Source: Mastigias papua (taxonomy: Eukaryota > Cnidaria > Scyphozoa > Rhizostomeae > Mastigiidae). Taken from it: a DNA stretch of 64,000 nucleotides. Shown in pieces: positions 42,744 through 52,565 of the stretch. Every line of letters begins with the position of its first letter. The stretch's first letter is position 1. The notes beneath the pieces are model-generated. The model saw nothing but the letters and a program-made list of their open reading frames with translations. It did not search any database and was not told the DNA's origin. Where the stretch lies: the NCBI GenBank assembly GCA_964019165.1, contig OZ025270.1, positions 15,665,159-15,729,158 on the forward strand, given 5' to 3'. The translations under genes and the position numbers were made by a program.

Positions 42744-43196
42744 TTGTCAAGAGATAATATTTTCCACAAAATCCTTTGCCCTGTTGTATTCAATCCAGGC
42801 TTGGCCGCAAGTATGGCGGAAAAGGGAGATGCCTTTAGTTGCACAGAGTCCGAGTGTACCGGTCTTCTAGAAGAAGGGCATGGATTCTGTGCCACTTGTG
42901 GAAGGAAGTTCGATAGGGAAGAGGCTCTCATACAACATTACTTCAAGTTTGGATACCACTATGAAGCGATACTGGTTTTTCTTAGCAAATTCCATGGCAT
43001 CAGAATTAGTCTAAGAACCCTAAAATATCGCCTTAAAAGTTTTGGCCTCACCAGAAAATCGATTCCATTCGATGAAGCAGCAGTAAGAGCTAGAATAAGA
43101 GATGAATTAGATGGACCTGGCTGTATGTCGGAATATAGAAGTAAATGGTATACTCTTCGAATGGAAGGCATTGTAATCCCAATGAACTATGAATAG
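42744..43196 (+). CDS. orphan zinc-finger/helix-turn-helix ORF inside the TIR transposon
   Basis: 150 codons from the first Met; a second Met at 42813 (M-A-E-K-G-D-A-F-S-C) is an alternative start. Cysteine pairs C-T-E-S-E-C and C-A-T-C-G suggest a small zinc ribbon. Then comes a helical segment (H-Y-F-K-F-G-Y-H-Y-E-A-I, I-S-L-R-T-L-K-Y-R-L-K) like an invertase-type HTH, and G-P-G-C-M-S-E-Y-R-S-K-W. From memory, this order precedes the DDE integrase core (rve) in a family of eukaryotic integrase-like transposases. Here the frame ends (P-M-N-Y-E) just before the core would start, so it is a DNA-binding half without catalysis. No introns seen. Function unknown; it could be a relic or a trans-acting regulator. 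Confidence 0.6.
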   Translation: MSRDNIFHKILCPVVFNPGLAASMAEKGDAFSCTESECTGLLEEGHGFCATCGRKFDREEALIQHYFKFGYHYEAILVFLSKFHGIRISLRTLKYRLKSFGLTRKSIPFDEAAVRARIRDELDGPGCMSEYRSKWYTLRMEGIVIPMNYE

Positions 43197-43280
43197 CTTT
43201 TTCGCACCTAAAACCCACATTCTGGACAGAACATTATGAAGACTTCTATAACACATTAACTTCGAGTCTGGTTTTCTGTG

Positions 43281-43600
43281 TGTTGTGTGCATAGAGTTTG
43301 TTTTGTGTCGTTATTATTAAGGTGTTTTTGTGATTGGCCGCACGGTTCTTTTTGGTTTGTATTGTTGCTCATTGTTCTTGTCATAGTTTTTGCTGACATG
43401 TTAAGTATTGTTGTGTGTTTGTGTTCCTGGGGGATTAGGGATGTTGTGTGCGTGGATTTTGTGGCTGGGTGCATGAGGCGAGTAGTGGATCGACGTTATT
43501 AGTGAATAAATAGAACTCGTGATTTTTGCTGACTGATTCTATATGTTTATTGTTGTTGTGGAAAGTTTGTGTTGCGTTTGAGAGCCATAAAAGTACTACA
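43281..43600 (+). repeat. Ty3-type 5' LTR (320 bp)
   Basis: Begins TGTTGTGTGCATAGAG and ends AAAAGTACTACA (TG...CA). A polyadenylation-type AATAAA lies near 43504. Identical to 47289-47608. Confidence 0.95.
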
Positions 43601-43629
43601 AGCTATCCCGGCCTAGATTATCGTTCAAA
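43601..43629 (+). other. 29-bp leader of the Ty3-type element, no standard primer site
   Basis: The leader begins AGCTATCCCGGCCTAGATTA. It lacks the TGG start expected for a primer site that pairs with a tRNA 3' CCA end. Priming may use an internal tRNA region, a self-primer or a site overlapping the LTR. Confidence 0.5.
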
Positions 43630-44403
43630 ATGTCGGTTAAAGTAACAAGTGACATGATTCGGCCGTTTAGTGGTGAGGGCGATGTTGTAGCATGGCTCAA
43701 AAAAGTTCGATTGGTAGCAAAACTGCAGAAAATTACTGAGTTGGAGTCATTTCTTCCGTTATATTTGGAAGGAGAGGCACTTGCTCTCTATTTAGAGATG
43801 GATGAATCGGATCAATTGGATGTTGATGAGATTGAGAAGCGGTTGAAAACTGCTTTTTCAGATGATATGTTTACAGCGTATGCCAAGTTGGTAAAGTATA
43901 GATGGTCTGGTGAGAACGTAGATGTTTTTGCCAATGAAATAAGGAGGTTGGCAGGTTTAGCTGGGTTCGAAAAAGACGGCCTAGAGAATATTGTAAGATT
44001 AACTTTTATCAATGGACTTCCGGATTCAATAAGTGCATCCATGCAACAGTTGCCTAATATCAAAGTTATGCCAGTTTGTGAGCTAATAGAAAGCGCGAGA
44101 GTTTTTGTATCAAAATTGTCAACAGCGGCAACTGCGCATGCTTATAGGGATAGTCAACAATTGAAGACAAGTAGCAGAAGTGATATGAGACCCAATTTTT
44201 CAATGGAATCAAATGAAGGAAGAGGAATTTTTAGAGGCCAATGCTATCGTTGTGGAGGTTCTCATATGGCAAAGCATTGTAGGGAAGTTAAAGGAATCAT
44301 CTGTTATAGGTGTCGTCAGCCAGGTCATATTTCAACTCAGTGTCAACAGGGAAACGACAACAGGGGGTCTGTTGCGCCAGCAGTCACCCCCTGTCACAAT
44401 TAA
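43630..44403 (+). CDS. Gag of the Ty3-type element
   Basis: 257 codons. The N-terminal half (P-F-S-G-E-G-D-V-V-A-W-L-K-K-V) is the Ty3-type capsid region (retrotrans_gag-like). The C-terminal part carries two complete zinc knuckles, C-Y-R-C-G-G-S-H-M-A-K-H-C and C-Y-R-C-R-Q-P-G-H-I-S-T-Q-C (C-x2-C-x4-H-x4-C) for RNA binding. The ATG follows the leader directly. Gag ends in a TAA at 44401, within the overlap with pol. Confidence 0.92.
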   Translation: MSVKVTSDMIRPFSGEGDVVAWLKKVRLVAKLQKITELESFLPLYLEGEALALYLEMDESDQLDVDEIEKRLKTAFSDDMFTAYAKLVKYRWSGENVDVFANEIRRLAGLAGFEKDGLENIVRLTFINGLPDSISASMQQLPNIKVMPVCELIESARVFVSKLSTAATAHAYRDSQQLKTSSRSDMRPNFSMESNEGRGIFRGQCYRCGGSHMAKHCREVKGIICYRCRQPGHISTQCQQGNDNRGSVAPAVTPCHN

Positions 44404-47213
44404 AGGCGCAGAAAATGGACATGCCCATCGTTTTAGTGAAGATTAATGGTTTTTTCAGACGAGCTTTAGTTGATACTGGATGTACAACCACTATCGTTCA
44501 TTCTACAGTAGTGGCAGAGTGTCGAAACAGCTCAAGTTACGTAATTGCCTTTGATGGAAGCGTTATTCAATGCAAAAGAAGAGGTGGATTGGAAATAACA
44601 GTGGGAGAAGTAGTAATCACAGTTGATGCTATTGTAGTTGAAAGAATAGTGAAAGGAGTTGATATTGTGTTGGGTCTTGATGCAATCACTCAACTGGGAG
44701 GTGTCACTATACATAATGGAATGATTAAATTTGGCCATGTTCAAATTACAGCCGCTGCTTGTGCTGAACCTACCTCTGAGTTGGCTGATACTGACGATTC
44801 TTGCATTATTGAAGACACTGATTTTCTTGCTAAATTTGATGGTGAATCTTGGACTGTTGAGTGGTTCTGGAAGAATCAGAAGCCACCAAAACTGACAAAT
44901 ACAATTGGATTGTACAAAAGAGGCTTGGAAGGAAGAAAGAAGGAGCAGTTTGAAAAGGCTGTGGATCAGTGGATAGAGGAAGGTATTTTAATTCCTTGGA
45001 ATGGTGTGGTAGAGAATGGTATTCTACCCCTTATGGCAGTTGAACAACCGACAAAAGGTAAAGTTCGCCCAGTTCTGGATTATCGAGAATTAAATAAAGG
45101 GGTTGAGTGTCATACTGGCGACGATGTTCTTGATGTATGCTCAGAGACTCTTCGTGAATGGAGACAAATGGAAGGAGTAACTTTGGTTGATTTGCAGTCA
45201 GCCTATCTGCAAATTCGTGTTGATAAAAAGTTGTGGCCGTATCAGCTCGTGGAGTACAAAGATAACATCTACTGTCTCACGAGATTGGAGTTTGGATTAA
45301 ATTGTGCTCCACGAATTATGTCAAAGATATTAAAAACTGTGCTAGAAAAGGACGAACAGATTTATAGAGCCACTAATTCGTATATTGATGATATATTGGT
45401 AGATGAGAAGATGGTGACTGCTCAAAAATTAGTTGAGCATTTAAAGAAGTTTGGATTGGTGACCAAAAAACCAGAACCCCTGGAAGGTGGTGCTGCACTA
45501 GGCCTGAGGTTGAAGTTAGTCAAGGGGGATTTGATGTTCTATAGAGGTAATGTGTTGCCAGTGCTGCCAGAAGTTTTAACCCGGAGGGAATTATTTTCAA
45601 TATGTGGAAAATTGATTGGTCACTACCCAGTTGCAGGTTGGTTGCGTGTGGCATGCAGTTATGTAAAGAGACAGGCTCAGGGGACTCATTGGGAAGATTT
45701 TGCTGGAGAAGAAACTGTGCAAATGCTACGAGATATTATAGAACGGGTAAACATAAGGGACCCTGTGACAGGCGTCTGGCATGTGCAAAAGAGTAATCAT
45801 GGTGTAATTTGGTGTGATGCCAGCTCATTGGCTTTGGGTGTTCTTTTAGAAATAAATGGTGCTATTGTTGAAGACGCTGCTTGGCTTAGGAAAAAAGATG
45901 ATTTCAATCACATTAATGTGGCAGAGCTAGAAGCAGTGTTGAAAGGTATAAATCTAGCTTTGAAATGGAATCTCACTGAAGTAGAGCTTAAAACTGATTC
46001 AGCTACAGTTGTAGGATGGTTAAACACTGTTATTAATAATGATAAAAGAATAAAAACAAAGGGAGCGTCAGAAATGATCATAAAGCGTCGTTTAGGGATT
46101 TTAAAAGACTTACTCAAAGAGTTTAGTGTTACTCTTCATGTAACATTTGTCCCAACGCAGAAGAATAAAGCTGATAGTCTAACAAGGGTATGCAAGGCGT
46201 GGCTGTCACTTGAAAATAATGCAACAGATGGTTTTGATAAATGCTGTAGTGGGCTAAATATACAAGAAATACATAACAAGCATCACATGGGTGTAGAAAA
46301 AACGTTATATCTAGCAAGAAAAATTGATCCATCAGTGACAAAAGCGGAAGTAAAAGAAGTAGTGAAATGTTGTGAAAGATGTCAGTCAATCGATCCTGCT
46401 CCAGTGATGCATAAGAAAGGTGAAATTGGGATTGCTAGAAATTGGTCGAGACTGGCAATTGATGTCACACATTATAGACAAATTCCATACTTAACAATGA
46501 TTGATTGTGGTCCGTCACGTTTTGCAATATGGAAGGAAATTAGAGGCGAAACATCTCGCGAAATTTCTGATGTCTTGAATGAAGTCTTTCTGGAGAGGGG
46601 ACCGGTCGATGAGGTGTTAATGGACAATAGTGCTACTTTTCATTCTTCTCTTTTGAAGGAAATGTTTGATTGCTGGAAGATAGCCACTTACTTCAGAGTC
46701 GCGTACAGAGCTAGTGGTAATGGCATTATTGAAAGGAACCATCGGACAATTAAAACTATTGCAGAGAGGAGCGATATTACGCCACAAGAAGCTACCTTTT
46801 GGTATAACCTAGCTCCAAGGTCACATGACCAACAGATGATACCTCAACAGGAGTTATTCAATTATGAGTGGAGGAATCCATTAATGGAACCTGTTGTGAA
46901 CCATAAGACAGAGCAAGCAAATGTTGAAATAGGAGATGAAGTGTGGGTAAAACCTCCAAATGCTCGTTGTACCACAGAGTGGCGTAAGGGCCATATAACG
47001 GAAATAAATTCACGAAACAATGTATCTGTAGATGGCACATCACGACATATATTAGATGTCAGGCCAGTAGTTCGGCCACCAGATTCTGCTGTAACAAGTA
47101 GAGGCGACTGTGATGATAATTGCGAGGGCAATATGGCGGAACGGTTGTCAACGAGGCCACAACGAAATAGACGACCTCCGATGTGGACTACAGATTATGT
47201 TATGAATTATTGA
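44310..47213 (+). CDS. Pol of the Ty3-type element (protease, RT, RNase H, integrase)
   Basis: 967 codons open from just after a TAG at 44307, in the -1 frame relative to gag. The formal first codon is GTG, so translation is expected by frameshift from Gag rather than by its own start. Aspartic protease: V-D-T-G-C-T-T-T-I-V (~53). RT: V-R-P-V-L-D-Y-R-E-L-N, L-V-D-L-Q-S-A-Y-L and catalytic Y-I-D-D (~357). RNase H: W-C-D-A-S-S and V-A-E-L-E-A. Integrase: zinc-binding H-H-C-C (H-H-M-G-V ... C-C-E-R-C) and core residues in I-D-V-T-H-Y, L-M-D-N-S-A and I-I-E-R-N-H, the last pair spaced D-35-E. It copies RNA into DNA and inserts it. No disruptions. Confidence 0.93.
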   Translation: MSSARSYFNSVSTGKRQQGVCCASSHPLSQLKAQKMDMPIVLVKINGFFRRALVDTGCTTTIVHSTVVAECRNSSSYVIAFDGSVIQCKRRGGLEITVGEVVITVDAIVVERIVKGVDIVLGLDAITQLGGVTIHNGMIKFGHVQITAAACAEPTSELADTDDSCIIEDTDFLAKFDGESWTVEWFWKNQKPPKLTNTIGLYKRGLEGRKKEQFEKAVDQWIEEGILIPWNGVVENGILPLMAVEQPTKGKVRPVLDYRELNKGVECHTGDDVLDVCSETLREWRQMEGVTLVDLQSAYLQIRVDKKLWPYQLVEYKDNIYCLTRLEFGLNCAPRIMSKILKTVLEKDEQIYRATNSYIDDILVDEKMVTAQKLVEHLKKFGLVTKKPEPLEGGAALGLRLKLVKGDLMFYRGNVLPVLPEVLTRRELFSICGKLIGHYPVAGWLRVACSYVKRQAQGTHWEDFAGEETVQMLRDIIERVNIRDPVTGVWHVQKSNHGVIWCDASSLALGVLLEINGAIVEDAAWLRKKDDFNHINVAELEAVLKGINLALKWNLTEVELKTDSATVVGWLNTVINNDKRIKTKGASEMIIKRRLGILKDLLKEFSVTLHVTFVPTQKNKADSLTRVCKAWLSLENNATDGFDKCCSGLNIQEIHNKHHMGVEKTLYLARKIDPSVTKAEVKEVVKCCERCQSIDPAPVMHKKGEIGIARNWSRLAIDVTHYRQIPYLTMIDCGPSRFAIWKEIRGETSREISDVLNEVFLERGPVDEVLMDNSATFHSSLLKEMFDCWKIATYFRVAYRASGNGIIERNHRTIKTIAERSDITPQEATFWYNLAPRSHDQQMIPQQELFNYEWRNPLMEPVVNHKTEQANVEIGDEVWVKPPNARCTTEWRKGHITEINSRNNVSVDGTSRHILDVRPVVRPPDSAVTSRGDCDDNCEGNMAERLSTRPQRNRRPPMWTTDYVMNY
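44349..44393 (+). promoter_or_regulatory. -1 ribosomal frameshift signal at the gag-pol junction
   Basis: A slippery heptamer G-GGA-AAC (44349-44355) lies in the right phase of the gag frame. Five bases later an eight-pair perfect stem forms: CAGGGGGT (44361-44368) with ACCCCCTG (44386-44393). A CTG/CAG pair in the 17-base loop (44369-44371 with 44381-44383) can extend it. It is the only part of the 94-base overlap I found that fits the X-XXY-YYZ rule. Such signals set the Gag to Gag-Pol ratio. Confidence 0.85.
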
Positions 47214-47279
47214 ATTCTTTGACATTTTTCATTTATTTTGTTTGTTTGTGGGGGGAGTACTATTTGTGATCAATAGATC

Positions 47280-47288
47280 AGGGGGGCG
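47280..47288 (+). other. polypurine tract of the Ty3-type element
   Basis: AGGGGGGCG directly before the 3' LTR start at 47289; mostly purine with a final CG. Confidence 0.6.
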
Positions 47289-47608
47289 TGTTGTGTGCAT
47301 AGAGTTTGTTTTGTGTCGTTATTATTAAGGTGTTTTTGTGATTGGCCGCACGGTTCTTTTTGGTTTGTATTGTTGCTCATTGTTCTTGTCATAGTTTTTG
47401 CTGACATGTTAAGTATTGTTGTGTGTTTGTGTTCCTGGGGGATTAGGGATGTTGTGTGCGTGGATTTTGTGGCTGGGTGCATGAGGCGAGTAGTGGATCG
47501 ACGTTATTAGTGAATAAATAGAACTCGTGATTTTTGCTGACTGATTCTATATGTTTATTGTTGTTGTGGAAAGTTTGTGTTGCGTTTGAGAGCCATAAAA
47601 GTACTACA
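47289..47608 (+). repeat. Ty3-type 3' LTR (320 bp)
   Basis: Identical to 43281-43600 and followed by the CTGTG target duplication at 47609-47613. Confidence 0.95.
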
Positions 47609-47717
47609 CTGTGACCATGCTTTCCAAGCGAAAGAGGTCATTTCCTGGTATTGAAAATTTGGGGATACGCATATTGTTTTAAAAACGACTGTGTTATGGG
47701 AACGAGAAAGTTTTGAA

Positions 47718-47925
47718 TTCTGTGTATTGAGATTGAGTTTTGTGTATCGAAATTGAGTTTTGTGTATTGGGATTGAGTTTTGTGTATCAGAATTAAGTTT
47801 TGTGTATTGAGATTGAGTTTTGTGTATCGGGATTGAGTTTTGTGTATCGGAATTGAGTTTTGTGTATTGAGATTGAATTTTGTGTATCAGAATTAAGTTT
47901 TGTGTATCGGAATTGACTTTTGTGT
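47718..47925 (-). repeat. 20-bp minisatellite, right arm (inverse of 42485-42728)
   Basis: About 10 units of ATTGAGATTGAGTTTTGTGT with variants; reverse complement of the left-arm array. Just outside it, TTACGGTGGCTCACAAGTGC also matches the left arm (near 42430) in reverse. Confidence 0.9.
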
Positions 47926-48478
47926 TTCGATGAAAATTTTTGCGATCAGACTTGTGTGTTTTGCACTTGTGAGCCACCGTAAAAACTCTCGTTTGTCAAC
48001 AGGATAAAGCATCTGCTCACAGAGCAGAGTTAACTCGAAACTTCTTCAGATAGCAGAACATTAGATTTGACATTCGAAGCTGTCAAAAAAATGCGTGGCT
48101 ATCCATCAAAACATCGATTAAAGATCTGTTCTAACAAAAGTTTTTCGCAACAATGTTTAACTTTTCGAATCTTCAAATTATAATTTTTTCATTGACCATA
48201 TTTCGACTTCCTGTTCTTTTTGATTTGCTGTTGTAATTTGCATCTAATTTACATAACCACACACCTCGTTGATATTTCGCCATTACATAATTTTTAGAAG
48301 AATTTCATAAATTTCATTAAATTAATTCGAATGTAAGTGTACTTATTTCAGTCACTTCAATTAGTTATATATTGCTAAAAACTGTTGAATGAAATGTCTA
48401 TTGCTTCCGCCTCTTATCATTTAAAAACATAACTAGTAGATGTATGTCTTTAAGAGTTATAAACATAGAAGATAAAGT

Positions 48479-48514
48479 GTCTCATTTTGCCCCACGTGTG
48501 GGGCAAAATGAGAC
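48479..48514. repeat. 36-bp palindrome of the terminal motif
   Basis: GTCTCATTTTGCCCCAC-GT-GTGGGGCAAAATGAGAC is perfect apart from the two central bases. It is two head-to-head copies of the terminal GGGGCAAAATGAGAC motif located about 190-220 bp inside the right end of the transposon. Confidence 0.92.
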
Positions 48515-48701
48515 GATATACCTGTTGTAGAAAAAGCTTGAAATTTTCAAAGTATGAAAAGCTAGGGAAAATTACTTTTGCTGTTGAATAGTTCATATGT
48601 TTAAGTAAGTATATGAATGCTGTCCTCTTTTCTTCACGTATTCCTGGCTGAGCAAGAGTAGAATATTTGCTTAAGTGTCTCATTTTGCCCCGAATTACCC
48701 T

Positions 48702-50395
48702 ATCCATTGGTTTCAATTTGCTGATGATGCTGCTGTCATAACTGGGCTTGAAAATGAGAATCAACTTCTTCTTAATCATTTTTACAAGATGGTGTACTTG
48801 GGCCAACATGGTTATTAGAGTTGATAAATGTTCCACATTCGGACTTAAAAAATCTTCTACTTCATCAATTCAATATCTCCCTAAACTGTTAATAAACCAG
48901 GCCGTTGTTCCTACTGTCGAGATGGGTAAGTCTTTCAAATACTTGGGTAGATATTTTAACTTCTCAATGGATAATGTCGATCACATGTCAGAAGTGCTAG
49001 GGTTAATAAATGATTTATTGAGTAAAATCGATGCAATCCCCTGTCACCCCAAAATAAGCTTCTTTTATATCTTCGGTTTGTCTTGTCTAAACTATGATGG
49101 CATTTTACCATCTCTGACCTCAGTAAGACATGGATTGTTGAAAACATCGATAGCCTTGTACCTAGATACGTTCGTCAATGGCTCGAGCTGCCTAGTAGTG
49201 CTACCCTTAGTTCGCTTCTCATATCTAAATCTAAGTACGGTTTAAGTCTTATTCTGCCATCTACCAATTTTACGCAGTGCCAGGTTGTTATTAGAAATGC
49301 CCTTAAGTCATCTCCTAATTCAGATATAAACCATCTTTGGGCAAGAACCAGCACTGGCTGCAATATTCAGTACGATCAATATCGCAACACAAAACAAGTG
49401 TTAAATGCGGTACAAACTGATAGTGAAAATTGCCTTCATCATGAACTTAAATCTTAAGGTTTCGTAATCTCATCTATTCTTCTTCATGCTAGCAGTAAAA
49501 CTCGACACCTCTTGTCAAAAGTACAGAAAAATATGCCCAGAAACATTTTCAATTTTACCATAAAGTACCTAAACAACACTCTGGCTACAAAAAAGAACCT
49601 CTGCAAATGGTCTCTCTCTTCCTCTTCTGCTTGCTCGTTCTGTCTCCAGTCTGAAAGTCTCCAGCACATTGTGTCTAGTTGCAAGTCCTACCTGAAAGAT
49701 GGCAGGTATACCTGGCGCCATAACTCCGTTCTTTTGCAGATCTCTAGAACTCTATCTTTATTACAAGACAGCTCGTTGTACGTAGATCTTCCTTCTTTTC
49801 CATCTCCATCTTTGGTTACTGGTGATTCTCTCAGACCAGATCTTGTTCTAGTGCTAAATAGTACTACTGTATATCTGCTAGAGTTAACTGTTGGCTTTGA
49901 GACAAATATAACGATCAGTAGTGAACGCAAATCTGATAAATATCGTCCCCTTATTTTAGCCCTCCAGGAAAAATTTTATGATGTTTAATTTATTAATCTC
50001 TCTATGAGTGCTCTTGGTATATTTGGTAGATCCTCTGACTCCTTTTCATCGATGCTGAAAGATTTGCACTTTGACACTACTCGTCAACAGCAGATCATAA
50101 TGAAAGCTTCCAACATTGCCATAAAATTCACCTATTTTATTTTCTGTAAACGAAACAAATCTTGGCCAAGTCCGGAGCTACATGACTTTTAGTTGCTAAA
50201 TTGTATGTTTGCTGCTTCTAATTTCATTGCTAATATTTCTTTCAGTCTCCATATATTATAACATTTGATTAAATATTACCTTTGTATAGCAGACAAGCCA
50301 GTTATACACTACCTAACAGTAGAGAGGTGTATGATTTTATGTAACTGTAATGTTATTGTCATGATATTATGAAGTTTCAAAAAAAAATTCTTAAG
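48702..50395 (+). pseudogene. endonuclease-type LINE (copy D), 5'-truncated
   Basis: Begins exactly at the right end of the TIR transposon with P-I-H-W-F-Q-F-A-D-D-A-A-V (RT catalytic motif). It continues in pieces 48748-49245 (Y-L-G-R-Y-F-N-F-S-M), 49512-49988 (N-M-P-R-N-I-F-N-F, knuckle C-S-F-C-L-Q-S-E-S-L-Q-H-I-V-S-S-C, R-P-D-L-V-L and L-E-L-T-V-G-F-E) and 50004-50192 (Y-F-I-F-C-K-R-N-K-S-W), with a few stops and shifts. The 3' UTR ends in an A tract near 50380. Same family as the 23.1-26.0 kb copy. Confidence 0.85.
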
Positions 50396-50835
50396 TAACC
50401 AATTGTACAACTTTGTATAACGCATGAAATACAACGTACAAATTGTTGTATTGGCCAATACTTTCTCCCCCATTCGCAGAGTTTGGCTGTAACAATTTTA
50501 GGTCCATGAGAATACCGAAAGAATAATTATGAAAGCTTGCAAAAGAGAGAGGGAGAGAAAGAAAAGTCTAACAAAATTTGGTAGCTTATTTACAAAACAG
50601 TTATTATTTTGTTTCTAGGTCTATTCTTTAAAAAGTAGGAGCGGGACTATAGCTCCTCCTAGCCCAATGGCTGCGTGGTTCATGTCATCCACATCATTGT
50701 TGAACTCATTACCCTACCATATGCATTTTGGTTGTTGTATTTGAAAAGTTTCCATATTCTTATTGATCGAATTACTACTGATGCCCCCAAAAGATTCGCA
50801 GCAATCCACTAATGTATACGGACACAGGACTTTAG
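50396..50835. other. no gene recognised
   Basis: Intergenic AT-rich sequence between copy D and a MITE. Confidence 0.4.
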
Positions 50836-51376
50836 GGGGCCATTCACATATTACGTCACGCAAGGGGGTGGGAGGGTCTTTTGATTTTTGTGATAAAGTG
50901 TGACAAAGGGTGGGTGGGTTGCTTTTGAGTTGTGATGTCACATTTTTTTAAACATCTCGATATTTAGCTCATTTGATGCCTTTCTGGTCAAAGTTAAGAC
51001 CATTTTGTTTAAATGAAAAATCCTAGTGATATTTAAGAAACATTAGTTCACATGGATGAATCTAGATTATCCAATTTATAAAGACTTTAACTTTTGACAA
51101 CCTCAAACAGTGATGTAATGCATGTGCCCATTTTAATGGTTGTTTTTCTGCTACATTTTGCATGAAAGATGATGTAGTGAAGTCTTGTGATGTTCAATAA
51201 AAAAGACAAAATAAACGCATTAATACGAATGCAGAAAAATATCCTGTTGAAGTTCATAATGTGACGCCACATATTGGGGGTGGATGGGTAGTTTTGAATT
51301 TGTGATTACGTGTGACAGGGGGTGGGTGGGTGTATAAAGTGCCAAATTTAATGTGACGTAATATGTGAATGGCCCC
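50836..51376. mobile_element. MITE with GGGGCCATTCACATATTACG ends
   Basis: The first 24 bases (50836-50859) are the reverse complement of 51353-51376. Next to each end is a GGGTGGGTGGG-type G-rich block with TGTGA motifs on the plus strand. 541 bp, non-coding. The target duplication could not be settled. Confidence 0.85.
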
Positions 51377-52565
51377 TTGCCTTCTACGTCCAGAGTGACG
51401 TGGACTACATAGGATTGTTGCCCTCAGATGGCTTCTCATTGGTAAATCGAAAACGAGGTATATTGGAACAACATTTGACAGTGAGGCAACTGCAATAGGC
51501 CGGCCGACTTTTTGCTTTCTTACCACATTGAATTTATATTGAATATACAGTAACTGACGAGAATGCCCTTGGATTCGTGAGTTTTATTTTTGTTACTTAC
51601 GCAAATACTATGAAATACATTATCTTGGTAAAGAAAGGAAATATGTAATAATGGTTAAACGTCGAATATTACAAGAGGTCAAAGAAGTTTAATATTGTAT
51701 CGACCTAATGTCTTGTAACACCGTATGTTTAAGCTCATACTTAGCTGGAGGTTAGTCCAGAGTCTAGACCCATGCAACTAACTAGCAGCCGGTTACTTAT
51801 TTTCCAAAGATTTTGAATGTAGACTCTATCTGCATTATGAATATGACAGTAAATAAGTTGGCAAAATGTCTTCGAAGTTTATGATGGAAGGAGCTTCACG
51901 ACGATTCCCGCGTACAGTTAACGTTAACTTTATTTTTGTGTTCAGTTTTGTATGCACAGGATGTTGCAATAGCCGTCTAAATTAAAACAATATACATAGG
52001 AGTATGATGCCGAAGTGCAGAGCTTGGTTTTGGTTGAGTAATGGCTTTGAAATTCTTCATACTGAATGTGTGCATTGTTTGTGTTTGTTTTTATGTCGAC
52101 GTCTGTGTCTTTTATCTGTGTTATCAATGCAGGAAATGAGCCTTTATCATCATAGGAAGCTTTTCTGGACACTGAGTGTTTGTCTTTTCAGTATTATGCA
52201 TACTTTTGCGGGGATGGAGCTATTTGTGTACTACATAAAAAGTACAATTTTAAACATACATGATAAATCTGTTTAAGGAGTGACTTTGTCAAATTTGTTT
52301 GAAGCACGCACTTTTTGTTATTGTTGATGGTGTATGTGTTGATAGTAAGTAATAAAATGACAGATTGATAATTAATGGCAATGCTGTGTTGACTACATGT
52401 GCATTGATGTGCTATGCTCTAATAGGTTTACCACTTTTCTCTATCTATCAATTTTTCAATCTCTCTGTTTTCCCCACAGATTTAATGAAATCACACTCTA
52501 AAAATCATCAAAATCATGTAAGGGCTTCTTGAAATCTATTAATTTTTAAATTGATGCTGTTTCAG
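51377..52565 (+). promoter_or_regulatory. UGGT upstream region and unresolved first exon
   Basis: Should hold the promoter and first exon of the UGGT gene. A candidate first exon ends at 52026: ATG-ATG at 52004-52009 then C-C-G... to a GT at 52027. Joined to the exon at 52566 it keeps phase and yields a plausible N-terminal signal peptide. The donor (GTTTTG) is weak and other ATG/GT combinations exist, for instance an AT-GT at about 51724. Confidence 0.3.

Larger units (their letters stand above)
43276..47613 (+). mobile_element. intact Ty3-type LTR retrotransposon with 5-bp target duplication
   Basis: Element 43281-47608 (4,328 bp) is flanked by CTGTG at 43276-43280 and 47609-47613. The two 320-bp LTRs appear identical base for base. 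Gag and Pol are open, overlapping in a -1 relation, with all catalytic motifs present. This is a very young insertion and the most intact LTR element of the window. Compact structure: only 29 bp lie between the 5' LTR and the gag ATG. Domain order protease-RT-RNase H-integrase places it with Ty3/Gypsy (Metaviridae-like); the clade was not determined. Confidence 0.95.
41695..48701. mobile_element. TIR DNA transposon with long inverted arms, split by a Ty3 element
   Basis: The left end AGGGTAATTCGGGGCAAAAT (from 41695) and the right end, read in reverse, are identical for 27 bases (through GAGACAC). If the true end is the GGG at 41696/48700, the flanking dinucleotide is TA on both sides, which would fit a Tc1/mariner/pogo-type target. 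The arms (to about 42735 and from about 47700) stay related in inverse orientation, including two opposed 20-bp minisatellites. Without the 4.33-kb Ty3 insertion the element would be about 2.67 kb. The only interior reading frame is 42744-43196, which lacks a catalytic domain, so this copy is probably non-autonomous. Confidence 0.8.

Noticed and set aside
47609..47700. continuation of the 42744-43196 ORF beyond the Ty3 insertion
   Set aside because: The ORF already stops at 43194-43196, before the insertion, and no integrase-core residues appear on the far side.
51254..51526. 90-codon minus-strand frame as a gene divergent from UGGT
   Set aside because: Most of it is the right end of the MITE; no domain recognised.
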